Position numbers and translations under genes: made by a program. Shown here one piece after another: positions 47,191 through 58,973 of a stretch of 64,000 bases of DNA. The stretch covers positions 18,870,221-18,934,220 of the forward strand of contig OZ038527.1 in the NCBI GenBank assembly GCA_964036665.1, given 5' to 3'. Position 1 is the stretch's first letter. The number at the start of each line of letters is the position of its first letter. The notes below the pieces were generated by a model. The model was not told the origin of the DNA. It saw only the letters and a list, made by a program, of their open reading frames with translations, and made no database searches. Source of the DNA: Gordius sp. MW1. Taxonomy: Eukaryota > Nematomorpha > Gordioida > Gordea > Gordiidae.

Positions 47191-50100
47191 TATATCAATC
47201 CAATTTTTGAACTCCTGTGCTGTAAAATGAGCAAGAAAGCTATAATCAGTGTCAAGACTTGGGCACGATCATCCCTAGGAAATCCGAAAAAAAATCTCGG
47301 TCTCATCTCAACTCGTCTCGGAAAACAGAGGGTCTGTTTTAGTCGACTAAAATCAAAGGTCGACCAAACATAACCCAGCCGTTTTTACAACACTAGCAAC
47401 TTCCATGGCTAATTTAATTAATAGAATATTGAATCATATACAGGGAGATTGGCGACTGGTAGATATGTATCTCTTGACGAAACTTGAAATGAGCCGAGAT
47501 CGAGATGAGGATTTTGTTTTCAAGACAAGACGAAACTTTATATGTGGGATCTCGGTTTTAAGAATCCTAATCATAATATAATAAATTTAGTTACGTATTT
47601 GAACTTTGGTGGACATGCAATGCATTTTTGCCATTTACATTTCTTTCCGCTTTATACCAGTAGCTGTTAAAGCTACTTCTCCACAGTAACTAGTTAAGTT
47701 ACAAAAAATTGTAACTAATTTCAATTATAGTTACATTTCTTCAAAGTGACTGAAGACAATTCTAGTTTACTTGCCTGATGCAACTAGTTACATTAAAAGT
47801 TACCCGGGTAAATAAAAAAAAACAATTTTTTTAATAGGATTTATTCACTTATTAGAAAATAATAGGGTAATATATGGCGATTCAATTTTTATAAAACATT
47901 ATATTCTAGTGTCGTCTAATAAGTTTATTCGCTTTGCATTAAAAATTAGTTTACCAAGACTAAATAAGCACTCGGCGGGGGTGCTGGATGGTAGGGGGAC
48001 ATTGAATTTAATAAAAAAAAAATTTAATTTAGGAAAACTATCACATAGCGAAGTTAATGTAAAAAAGGATTGAGTAATTATTTTGAAACATAAAAGACGC
48101 CTTAGACTATTATAGAATCGCTTACTGTTTGCATGGTGTCAAATTATATACACGTGCAATTTATAAAAGACCTCGAAAAATCTTATGTACTTATTCTAGT
48201 AACTATACTACTATTTGGTGTTTTTACAAGGTTGTAATGTGAGGTTATTAATTATTTTGCGAAAAATAAAAAGGCGCATCCACTCGTACTTTTGTGGTAT
48301 CTATGACAATCATAAAAAATGCAACACATCCTTTGAGTTTGCTAAACTCTTATCTTAGATATTTATCTAAAGGCATTACTTATTTTTGCAATTAGGTTCC
48401 CAGCTAGCCCAAAATCAATCTGCATCTAGCAGTTTTTTTGCAAACGTAAAAAATTTAATATTTTTAAATAGTGTGAACGATTTATAAAACTGTTAGTAAG
48501 TGATAAAAAATATTATACCATTTTAATATTATTTATTTATATAAAAATTTAAATTTATTTCCATATTCGAGACAGGTCTAAACTTTTAAATAAATTATAT
48601 TAATGATAACTATCGTATCCCTTGATAAGTGGATATTCCCCATGTTCCCCCAACCCCTCGTAAAACAGTGTATCTCAGTCGATTAATTACAACATTTATT
48701 GTTAGATTTCTTAACATTGTCGGATCTTTTGATCCTATATCTTATACGAGAAGTACATCTGCCTATCAAAGGCATACTCACTGAGTAACCCCTACCCTTA
48801 AGTTCATAGTAATACTTTTACTTTCTATTTAATTTCAATACGTGTGTTACTTTACCCCCCCCCCCCCCACATATGCTTATACGTATTTGTTATTTCTTCC
48901 CCATTGATCAACTTGAAAACGCATCATTGAACTTGATAGCGCGTTTCGATTCAATTATTTAATTCTTGTGTGATTTAATTCGTTATTTTAATTCTCGGAT
49001 TTGATTATCAATAACATATATATAAAGGATCTAAAGAAAGAATTAAATGTGAGTCCCCCTTTGGGGGGGGGACAAGGTTTATCCCTTTACGGCCCAATAT
49101 AGTTTATACTTTTACGCCCAATATATCCTCCTTTCTTTCCTTTCAATTCGCCCAAATATTTATTCCTATTCCTCATATCTTAAATCCCATCCTGAACAAA
49201 TATATAAATTTCATCATCTTGTTATTTAAAAATAGAATAATAACGTTATTAGGGTCTGTTTCACAATTGTTGTCAGCATAACCATTAGCATGTCTTCGAA
49301 ATAATCATATAGAATTTTATCACAACGCCTATGATAAAATCAATCGGATTAGTTACACATAATCAAGCGTTATGAAAAAACGTTAACATTTTAAACACAT
49401 TAAAATTTAACTATGGCTAAATAAATTAAGGGGAAGGCTTCTGAAGTGTTTATAATTCTTAATTTCAAACTTAATTGAGTTTAATGCCTACACAAAATTT
49501 TTTTTGTTAGAAGTAACAAATAAATACATAAATTTAATTTCAATTTATTGTCCATTAACTAAGGTTTGATATTTCATAATTAATTCACAAACATATTTTA
49601 AACAAGAGACGCGATCAAAAAATGGTGATAAACAAATTAAACGTAATCATGGTAACAAAAAATGTGATACATAGCTAACATAAACGTTTCAATTTGCTAA
49701 AAGTAAAAGTGGGAATGAATTCGGTATAAAATATATGAGTATTTGATACATTATCCTGAATCGCTAACAGTTATCCGTCTATTTTGATTTCTCGATGAAA
49801 TGCCATGTGTCAACTATGTTATTAAAGCATGTGTATAGTTATAAAGAATGATATGTATGTTAAAATTAGGAGATATAAATTGTCTCAAAAGTTGCAAACA
49901 GAGCTTCCAATTATATTCTAAATGTTGCGCGTTTTAAGAAAACTCGGGATAAATTTTGTTAATTATTGTTTAAACGTCCTTTTCCATTTAGAAATGTTTA
50001 AGTAATTCTACTAAAACACATCACCGAGTACTAAATATCAAATAACACGCTAGTATTTCCTGACAACTTCCTAAGTCGAGTAAGGCCCAAGCCATTTAAA

Positions 50101-50603
50101 AAATTAAGGAGAATTGGGGGGGGGGTCGTTCTAATTTTAGTTACCAACATAAGTACCAATTTATAGCTACTATTTAAAATTAATACATCAGAGCCATTTT
50201 TTTAACCTAAACAACGAAATGTTAATGTAGCCAGCCCACGCCATTTTTATTTAATTTTTCAACACCCTTTGATGTAAAAATTGTCTTCATTGATTTTTTG
50301 AAGTAAAAAAGAGGCTTTAATTGGATTTAGATATTCTTTATCTTCAAGATTATGAGTTCCAATCGTATGTGTTTAATTAATTTTACAGGTGGGAAGGCAT
50401 TAAAGTTGTTATTGTAAATTTAAGCCCCTTTATACTACTTTTGAAATGTTGAACAAAATCTTATAAGTATTGTCATTTTTTTAAATCAGCATTTTCGTAA
50501 TTCTATAAATATGCACCAAATATAAGATAAGCAAACCCTTATATTCGAATCGAATCCTTTAAAAAAATGCATTTAACAAATTTAAAGTTTCTAAGAATAG
50601 ATA
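47191..50603. other. Gene-poor AT-rich region
   Basis: Fragments only: a GAGACGAGAC-type hAT end near 47285-47340, one end of the TAGTGTTGTAA MITE finishing at 47397, a second weak GAGATCGAGATGAG block at 47490-47570, and a C-run at 48857. No exon with clear similarity was found on either strand. Any downstream part of the pyrophosphatase transcript would be its 3' untranslated region. Confidence 0.4.
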
Positions 50604-53600
50604 TTATATAAAATGAAAATAACCTTTAGGGTATAACTCAGCCCTGGAAGCAGTTTTAAATGGCGGTTGACTTGCTACAAACTCTTCCGCATCTCTGCTT
50701 TCTACTTTGTGGTTGCCAACAGGGTTTGTAGTATTTTTACTGCATATAATAACATAATACATTAAGCAAATAATTTTCAAGGTGCACAGACAAAATATTA
50801 AAAGCAAACTTGATAAAATACACAGGGGTGTAGTCAGAAGGCAAAAAAGGACATCTGACCCCCTCTCTAAATAGAGAAATCAAATGCACAAAACTTTGAT
50901 CGTTTTTAAAAAGAATCATCATTTTTGCCTCTTTTTAAATTCTAATTCCTAGTATATAGGGTAAAGAACTGCAAAGTTACTTTTTTCAACCTGAACCCGA
51001 AATTTTATTAAATTTTTCAACCCGAACCCGACCCGAAAGCATTTCAGATTTTTTAACCCGAACCCGACCCGATCTGAAAGCATTCTAAAATTTTCAACCC
51101 TAACCCGACTTGGCCGGAAAACTTTTAAAAATTTTCAACCGAACGTGTTTCAAATTTTGGTATCCAACGCGAGAAAAAGAAAAATTGCGGTGTGCATGGG
51201 CGTAGCCTAGGGGAGGCAAGGACGGGCGGCTGCCCTCCTCTAAATCTTGAAGATCGTAGATGTTTTATCAAATTATGGCTAAAATTTAAAAAAATGGTTA
51301 TTTTGCCCCTCCCTTAATCATCATTACCCCTCTCTAATTTTCCTGGCTACGCCCATGAAGGTTTTTATTAAATCGACAAATTAAAGTGCGGTTTATGAAA
51401 CGAATTGATACCACAGATTTTGATTCCTAAATTTATTTGGATGATTTATTATAGAGGGGGGCATTCCATGTCAAATCGATCATAAAAACGCGTTTTTCGG
51501 CCGATGCCCTCAGAATTTTATAAATTTGGTGGAAATGTTAAAACTAGTAAAATTATTAATTTCCGAAAATTTTAGCTCATTTCGGCTACTACTTTTCAAG
51601 TTGTGAGCGCTCAAAGGTCGAAAATCGACCACTTAAAAAATTGGTTCGTAACGCAATATTCAGTAAAATTCATGAGTTATTGGCCCCCAAATCATAGAAT
51701 CTTGTTGTAGTAATAGGTAAGATTTATCTCCATAGAAAAAAAAAAAAAATTTTGATCGATTGGTCATCTTATAATGGCCGAAATGGTAAAAATGGCCTAA
51801 TTACTGTTAAACCCCCTCAAACCGTTTCAAATTTGAGACAAATGTTTTATACTACCTATTAATCAAATTGATTAAAAGAGAAAGTAGGGCGGCCATCTTA
51901 TGGTCATAAATTGCTGGAAAGGATATTTTATTTTGTTGGCGCCAAAATGACCTTTCTAAAGTGATTTTAATGCTCATTTAGCCATCTTATAATATTATTA
52001 TATCTATAATAATATTTTTGTTATCAATTAACACCCCCCCCCCCCATATTTCCTATAAATTACAATTAAAATAGCGAGTGATTTCCACAAATTATTTTAT
52101 TGTAATTTGGAAATAGACTCTTAAAATAGCTATATAATTTTTATTTAAATAAAATCGTAAGGATTATCTAATATAGGCTTCAAAATGTAACAGATTTATT
52201 TTTTTGGCGCGTACGAATTAATTTTTCTGACCTTTTAGCGCAAATTTCAAGTGATGTCAAATTCTTCTAATGAAATTTGAATATAATTTATAATATAAGG
52301 TTAAAAAATAATAGTTAGTTTGCTTTATCCATGCGGGCCGTCAAACTCTTTTGCTTTTCCAAATAAATGTCACGAATTATCTCCCATGAAATTGGGTATA
52401 TTAACAAATGTACCACCTTTAACAACAACCGGGACGCCTCTGGGAAATATGCGAAATTCGATTCGAGATTTGATTCGAATCCATATGTGTAAGTTATGAA
52501 TCGAATATTTCCGCTGCTAAGATTCAAAAATCCGAATCAAATCCTTGAAAAAATAGAATTTTATTTTTTGTAAGTTTAAGACCATACTCAAATATATAGC
52601 TATTTTTATCTTACCGCATTTTAGTTATTTTTCCTGCTACAATTTGAAAAAGTTTAATTTAATATTTTTCAAACTTACATAAGTTATGGAGAACGAGGAT
52701 CCATCGAGGATCACAATTTAATTAAATTATGGACTACCGTTATTTTATCAACCAGGCATAGAAGATTATGCTGGCAAAATGGCCAAATAGAAAATTGAAG
52801 ATATATGGCATTCAATAAGAAGATAGTCTTATAAGCGAGTGTGGTCGATTTAAGGCTCAAAATTTGAGTGCTTATTGCCAGTACATGGCATATCGTATAA
52901 AGAAATTAAAGATGACTTGGAAACTTCTATAGGAATAGGAAGTCAGCCAGATTTTGTATTAACTAGCGAGGTATCAATACCGGATCGGCTATTAAGCGAA
53001 AAGGCGAAGTCTTCATTGGAGACATTTTTGCACAAACCACGTGTGGTCTCCAATGTTGAGCCTTTACAATGGTGAAAATCGAATCAACGTCGTTTTCCAG
53101 TCATCCAAAAATTAATGAAAAATCTTCTCTTTATACCTGGATCATTTACCTCCTTGGAAATAATAATTTTCAACCGGAACCAATTCATTGACTAAACACG
53201 AGAAGCAATCGTTTAAGGATGAAAATGTTAGGAAGATAATTTGCCTTAAAAGTTGGCTAAAAACGGTTCTTGATTGTCTTATACACATATCGCCATAGTT
53301 TTTTGTTCGCCTTTAATATTAATTGCTATGCAATTTATGGGCTCGTTTTTTGTTGTCCGTCCGTCCGTCGGACACCAAGTTATTGGCGCCAGCTTTCTGA
53401 CCTAAAGGTTCATGTTCAATCCCAGGAGAGGACAAATTTTTTTTATTTTTTTTTGAATGAAATTAATATTTTGTTCTTGGTAATATTATTGATAATAGGA
53501 ATTTTTGACCGCCCGCTGGCTACTGACCAATGAAAAAATGACCATTAGCCAAATAAATCGAAATTCTATTTTTCGTTTTTGAATTGGGTATATTAGGTTA

Positions 53601-56600
53601 ACATTGGTAATTACCCTACAAGGGCCTACGCCTCTACTGATATGGGTCCATGTGCCCCTACAAAAGCCTATGCCTTCTATTATTGTTTCATTTTATTATA
53701 TAATAAACATAAAACACAACTTTATTATTTCATTATCTATATAAATAACATAAAAACTTCTACCATTTAATACCAGCATGGTGTGAGTGGTTAAGGTTAT
53801 AGCGAACGGCTTGTAAACAGGAGGCAACGAGTTCGAATCCAGGAGAGTGCAAAATTTTTATTTTTTTAAATTAAATTAATGTTTTGTTCTTGTTAATACC
53901 ATTAAAAATATGAATTTTTGACCGTCCGCTGGCTACTGACCAATGAAAAAAATGACCATTAGCCAAAGTATAAATCGAAATTTTATTTTTTCGTTTTTGA
54001 ATTGGTTAACATTGATAATTATCCTATGCCCTCCCCTACAAGGGCCTATACCTCTATGGGTCCCTGTGCCACTACAAAAGCCTATGCATTACTAATGTGG
54101 GTTCGAATCCCGGAGAGGGCAAATTTTTTTTTAAATTATATGGAATATTTGTATAAATAATTAACTAATCATTTTGCATTTAATACCTCCCTATAGGCTT
54201 CCTCGCCCCTTCCCACCTTTCTCGCCCATAAATTGCATAGCAAATATGCTACGTTTATACGGAGTATAGATGAGTTTCGTTCCCCCTTCCCTTCCCCCCT
54301 TCCCACGAGGGCCGAAGGCCCGAGTTTTATATTCGATTCGATTCGAAATCCAGAGGCGTAACCGGGAGAACTTATACCTTATCTAGATGTGAAATACTTG
54401 ATTCGACATGAGAATATATTGCCTTAAGCAATTTTAATATACTTCAATTAAATTAATTTTTTATAAGCGCTTGAAGACATGCCATCTGTCTTACTTTTTT
54501 AATAAATTCTTGTTATTACATATCGCGGGCCGTCAAACTCTTTCGCTTTTCCAAAAAAATGTCACGAATCATCTCCCAAGAAATTGGGTTTATTAACAAA
54601 TGTACCACCTTTAACAAAACCGGGAGAACTTATACCTTATCTAGATGTGAAATACTTGATTCGACATGAGAATATATTGCCTTAAGCAAATTTAATATAC
54701 TTCAAATAAATTAATTTTTTATAAGCGCTTGAAGACATGCCCTCTGTCTTACTTTTTAAATAAATTCTTGTTATTACTTATCGCGGGCCGTCAAACTCTT
54801 TCGCTTTTCCAAAAAGTCACGAATCATCTCCCAAGAAATTGGGTATATTAACAAATGTACCACCTTTAACAACAACCGGGAGAACTTATACCTTATCTAG
54901 ATATTAAATACTTGATTAGACATGAGAATATATTGCCTTAAGCAAAATTAATATACTTCAAATAAATTAATTTTTTATAAGCGCTTGAAGACATGCCATC
55001 TGTCTCACATTTAATAAATTCTTGTCATTACATATCGCGGGCCGTCAAACTCTCGCTTTCGATATAAGAATATATTGCCTAAAGCAAAATTAATATACTT
55101 CAAATAAATTAATTTTTTAAAGGCGCTTGAAGACATGCCCTCTGACTTACTTTTTTTAATAAATTCTTGTTATTTCATATCGCGGGCCGTCAAACTATTT
55201 CGCTTTCGACATGAGAATATATTGCCTTAAGCAAAATTAATATACTTCAAATAAATTAATTTTTTATAGACGCTTTAAGACATGCCCTCTGTCTTACTTT
55301 TCTTTAATAAATTCTTGTTATTGCATATCGAATAAAAATAAATGAATATATACTTCTACCTACAACTATGTAGTAATAAATTGTTTAAGGTTATTTTACA
55401 AAGCTGTTTGTATCTTAAAAAAAATAAATTTGTAGCCTATTCGGGGGAAAAAATCACTCGCCATTTTGATTGAAATTTATAGGGAATATTGGGAGGGGGG
55501 GTGTGGGGTGTTAAGTGATAGCAAAATTATTTGTATTATAGATATAATATTATGAAATGGCTAAATGAGCAATAAATCCATTTTTAGAGGGTCATTTTGG
55601 CGCCAAATAAATAAAATACCCTTTCCAGCAATTTATGCCCATTTCAAGATGGCCCCCCTACTTTCTCTTATAGTCAATTTGATTAATAGGTATTATAAAA
55701 CATTTGTCTCAAATTTTAAACGGTTTGAGGGGGTTCAACAGTAATTATGCCATTTTGACTATTTCGGCCATATAAGATGACCAATCAATAAAAAATTTTA
55801 ACCTATTACCACAACAAGATTCTATGATTTGGGGGCCAACTTATGAATTTTATTGAATATTGCGTCACGAACCAATTTTTTAAATGGTCGATTTTCGACC
55901 TTTGAGCGCTCACAACTTGAAAAGTAGTGGCCGAAATGAGCTAAAATTTTCGGAAATTAATAATTTTACTAGTTTTAACATTTCCACCAAATTTTATAAA
56001 AATCTGAGGGGGTCGGCCGAAAATGTGGCGATTTGATATGGAATGTCCCAGAGATATATAAATATAAGAGCATCTACAATATCGAATCACATTTAATTTG
56101 AAATATATAGTTTTGCAAATGAATCATTTAATAAATTTAAACTTACTTTTACTTCTTTATTATATTTATTTAGTTTGAATTAATAATGAACAACCACTTT
56201 ACACTATTTAAAAATATTATTTTGTTTATGTATTTTACCTTTCACGAGTCAAATTTATATTTGCGTCCCAAAAATCAATCAGATTTAAAAAACAAAAGGA
56301 ACTTAATTAACTCAATGAATGATCTTCAATTACATATCTCGATATTAATTAAAAATGTTATACAAAATAGCATTAATTCAAAAGATATGTTCCGTGTATT
56401 TTGCAATGTAAGATTCATAAACTTAGACCCGACTTTAAATTCAACCCGACCCGACGCGAAAACAAATTAAAATCTTTAACCCGAACCCGAAGACATTTCA
56501 AAATTTTCAACCCGAACTCGACCCGATTAATATAGGGTGAGTGTTCCCATGAAAACACAATATTTTGCAACAAAGTTAAAGACTTAAATCAACAAACATG

Positions 56601-58623
56601 TGAAGTCTGTGTATCTCATGTGCTTCCCAAAATTTATGTTAAAAATTGTTATTAAAAGTTTTTTGATAACGAACTTTACTATATATTTTGTCATATAAAC
56701 AATGACAAAACGACCACAATTTAAAAATACTTTCTTTTTTTACTTAATGCCTATATGTAATTCAAATATAAATGATGCTTAAGGTAGTAGTAGTTTAATT
56801 AAAAAAGAACTTAATCAGCTAATATTTACCGATTCAAGCCTCCATCTTTGGTCTCATTTTCCAACAATTTCTTCCAATGCTCATGCGTTTGGCGTATAAT
56901 TTTATGGGTAAAGGCCTTATATGAAAAACATAAAATTTGATTATTTAAAAATTTATTAAAAGGTTTGGCAAAATTTCTATCTTAAAACATAAACCAAATT
57001 GGAATAGATTAGTGTGCTAAGTCCAATTAAAACTCCTTGATATAATACATTATTAAGAATTGCAACATAATAATTAGTAATATAAAATAATTACGCGATC
57101 TTTGGGCTGGCCGTCAAAAGCAAATTTGTTAATGTTTTTTCCAGCTGGAATTTTGTAATATTTAAACCAATCTATTGTATTCTATCAACATATAAATATA
57201 TAAAAATAATTCTGAAATTTATTAATGTGAATGGTAATTCAAAACATACATTAACATAACCAGGCATATGCTTTTCTATGTCTTGGATATCTAAATAAAA
57301 GATTATAATGAAAATGGGATATACATGTTAGATAAGAATGGTTAGTATAATTCAATTTTTTATAATTTATTTAATTCACTAGTGTTGTAATAATTTAATT
57401 ATTTTTCATAAGTTAATGGTGAAAAAGAGTATGTTAATATTATAACTAACTAACCATTTAATTTATCAGCTAAAGGGTCATTAATATCAATTGAAAGAAT
57501 TTTCCAATCAGTTTCACCTACAAGCAAAAGTATTAAATTACAACAATAAATAATATTTTATACCTTCATCAATAAGAGCTATAATTCCCAACACTTTGAC
57601 TTGAATGACATCACCTGATTTTGCAATCTAAAAGTTAAAATAATTTACATTAATGTAATATCTATAGTAAAAACTTAATTTAACCCTCGAAAGCATTCTT
57701 GAAAATCCCGAACGCGAGAGCATTCGTGGGGTTTATTTGACCCCATTTTTTAACTTTTTATAACTTTTAAAGTATTCTTTTTAAACCTTTCAAATTTAAA
57801 ACATGTGTTTATAAAAGTCTTAAGATTGATGGTATAAATTTTGATATGAATCTAATTAACATTACAAAACTTATTAACGATTTTCTGGACCCCCATTTTT
57901 ATTTGGTTATTTTAGAGCTTCCCCTCATTTTAACTCTTGACATCATATACCTTAAAATAAATCAAAATAAACGTGATTTTTTATTAAAAGAATGTTTAAA
58001 ATGTATTAAAAACACAAATTGTAAAATAAATCATAAAAAAAAATACATTTCCAAGTGAGAGCATTCGTGGGGTACACAGGACCCCTGTGGCCAAAAAGGT
58101 GCTATATTTTAAAAAGTAATGGGCCAAAAGTTATAAAATTTTCCTCAAACTTAGTTCTTGGTAAAATATTAGGCTACTAAAAAAGCCAGATCAATTCGCT
58201 TTTAAACGCGTTTTATATTTAAGTTTATAACTATCGTGGGGTTCGTGGTACCCCACTAATGCTCTTGAGGGTTAAATATAAATTTTTACCTTGTAACCGA
58301 TTTCACAAATATCAATAGGATCATTATCCCCTTTAGCTAATGTGTTTGGATCTATATATGATGGATCTTCCCAAGTCTAGATTTTTTTAATTCACAAAAT
58401 AATATTAATAGAGATAAAATGCTAATTATTTATCATAAAAATCAATTATAATAATTTTGAGAATGATCACAAATATATAAACCACTATCAATACTTGTGG
58501 CAAGGCACCATAATTCCATATATAACCATGATGTGGAAAAACATTATCAACAAACCTTGGTTGACCCTTTTTCATATCCTGATGTATAGGGTTAAGAAAC
58601 TCTTTTTTAGTTATCTATTAAAC

Positions 58624-58679
<56 letters not shown>

Positions 58680-58973
58680 TTATACAAAATAAACTTCATA
58701 TTTTGCATTTGTCCATCGTGGAATTTCCACAACCATGTTAAATATGTTATTAGCTTTATCGGAAAATAAAGGTATATCATGGTGTGGGGATATAAAACCA
58801 CTTTCATTTTCTAGAAAATATTTGTTAACTATGCGATATATCTTACTAAAATATAATCTATAGTTGCCAGAATATAACTCGCCCTTAGGTACCGTAGTAT
58901 ATTTCATATTTTGTGACAAAGATACACGTAGCAAAAAGGTGTTGACAATGCAAATTAGAATCATGTGCAACAT
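50604..58973 (-). CDS. PPA1: Soluble (family I) inorganic pyrophosphatase, 9 exons
   Basis: Exons, in order: 58695-58973, 58495-58614, 58290-58376, 57564-57627, 57455-57517, 57250-57290, 57095-57181, 56830-56915, 50604-50739. Phases fit and the total is 963 nt (320 residues). The enzyme splits pyrophosphate into two phosphates with Mg2+, pulling biosynthetic reactions forward. Motifs are [52 protein letters not shown] (the family signature with its metal-binding Asp residues), [18 protein letters not shown] and THEHWKKL. The N terminus ([20 protein letters not shown]) looks like a signal or targeting peptide, unlike the cytosolic form. The last exon adds NRKNTTNP and [20 protein letters not shown], matching the NTT-containing tail of animal enzymes. 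It lies past a 6.1-kb intron. If it is not used, the protein would stop at TAA 56826-56828. Confidence 0.9.
50957..51130. repeat. Cluster of AACCCGAACCCGACCCGA repeats, left
   Basis: It begins TAGGGTAAAGAACTGCA, which resembles a hAT end, and continues with four AACCCGA-type repeats separated by AAATTTTTC and CATTTC. A matching cluster in the same orientation lies at 56430-56535. The intact hAT at 9464-12537 also has same-orientation GGACGGGC clusters at both ends, so these may be the subterminal repeats of an older hAT element filling most of this intron. Confidence 0.5.
51195..51357. mobile_element. MITE of the CGTAGCC family
   Basis: CATGGGCGTAGCCTAGG and CCTGGCTACGCCCATG are inverted ends, and TTTTGCCCCTCCCTTAATCA is typical of the family interior. 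The flanks do not show a clear 8-bp duplication. Pyrophosphatase intron 8. Confidence 0.75.
52315..52450 (-). repeat. Outlying unit of the GCGGGCCGTCAAACTC array
   Basis: It shares more than 100 bases with units at 54525-54640 and 54782-54880. Read on the minus strand, the units give [20 protein letters not shown] here and a version with mild substitutions (N for Y, M for I) later, followed by [10 protein letters not shown] or [10 protein letters not shown]. The frame is kept and changes are conservative, which hints at coding origin. No family was recognised. Confidence 0.45.
52700..53265 (+). pseudogene. hAT transposase C-terminal remnant
   Basis: From 52875 the frame is open for 66 codons to EPLQW, where a stop replaces the second Trp of the hAT WW motif. 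It continues [13 protein letters not shown] then [13 protein letters not shown] (hAT consensus IPATS), and after a frameshift reads [20 protein letters not shown] then LKSWLKT. That order, including the final [12 protein letters not shown], is the hAT dimerisation region. It is broken by stops and one shift. Confidence 0.7.
53317..54125 (+). repeat. Three leader/head/body units of the tRNA-headed family in the pyrophosphatase intron
   Basis: AATTGCTATGCAATTTATGG leader at 53322 and a first head ending TTCAATCCCAGGAGAGGAC near 53432. A body follows with GACCGCCCGCTGGCTACTGA, then a head fragment at 53597-53680. A second, different head is at 53773-53853, followed by a body, and a third head is at 54026-54122 with GGGTTCGAATCCCGGAGAGG. 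Each body is single here, not in an array. It may represent the ancestral, unamplified form. Confidence 0.75.
53773..53853 (+). repeat. tRNA-like head with visible A and B boxes
   Basis: GCATGGTGTGAGTGGTTAAG contains an A-box and D-arm-like part, CGGCTTGTAAAC an anticodon-arm-like part with TGT in the loop, and GAGTTCGAATCC a B-box. The acceptor ends GCAT and GTGC can pair only partly and the T-stem is poor, so it is tRNA-derived and unlikely to be a working tRNA-Thr. Confidence 0.55.
54140..54335. repeat. Solo outer end of the 42.8-47.2 kb palindrome
   Basis: TTGTATAAATAATTAACTAATC, the CGCCCCTTCCCACCTTTCTC block, GCCCATAAATTGCATAGCAA, a CT-rich run and GGGCCGAAGGCCCGAGTTTT match 46990-47190 in order. 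It lies at the right of the unit group above, suggesting this hairpin end is the true 3' terminus of the element. Confidence 0.8.
54360..55330. repeat. Tandem array with 257-bp then 143-bp units
   Basis: GCGCTTGAAGACATGCC recurs at about 54470, 54727, 54983, 55126 and 55269. The first intervals are near 257 bases and the last near 143, because the later units lack the part with CCAAGAAATTGGGT and CTTATACCTTATCTAGAT. Array inside the 4.6-kb element. Confidence 0.85.
56430..56535. repeat. Cluster of AACCCGAACCCGA repeats, right
   Basis: Same words and orientation as the cluster at 50957-51130, ending CCCGATTAATATAGGG. Possible right end of the old hAT element in this intron. No inverted terminus matching TAGGGTAAAG was found. 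Confidence 0.5.
57684..58271. mobile_element. piggyBac-type MITE in the pyrophosphatase gene
   Basis: TTAA target sites at 57680-57683 and 58272-58275 flank CCCTCGAAAGCATT and AATGCTCTTGAGGG, an inverted pair. TTAA duplication with CCCT ends is the piggyBac signature. The interior holds internal copies of AGCATTCGTGGGGT near 57718 and 58066, and no transposase. It fills most of intron 3 (57628-58289). Confidence 0.85.
58625..58680. repeat. TA microsatellite in pyrophosphatase intron 1
   Basis: About 27 TA repeats with one G, occupying most of the 80-nt intron 58615-58694. Confidence 0.9.

Larger units (their letters stand above)
51456..56050. mobile_element. 4.6-kb element with about 600-bp terminal inverted repeats
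   Basis: The left arm (51456 to about 52090) starts GGGGCATTCCATGTCAAATC, and the right arm (about 55447 to 56050) ends GATTTGATATGGAATGTCCC. The arms share TTGTGAGCGCTCAAAGGTCG, CCCCCAAATCATAGAATCTT and GGCGCCAAAATGACC in opposite orientation. The interior holds a hAT transposase fragment, tRNA-headed repeats and a tandem array, so the arms may enclose later insertions. No transposase belonging to the arms was recognised, and target duplication is unclear (AGAG on both sides). Confidence 0.7.

Noticed and set aside
53773..53853. Functional tRNA-Thr (TGT)
   Set aside because: The acceptor and T stems have several mismatches, and the same tail follows other heads, so it is a repeat head and not a tRNA gene.
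57846..58058. 70-codon plus-strand frame inside the pyrophosphatase gene
   Set aside because: It lies in the piggyBac MITE, is AT-rich and has no family match.
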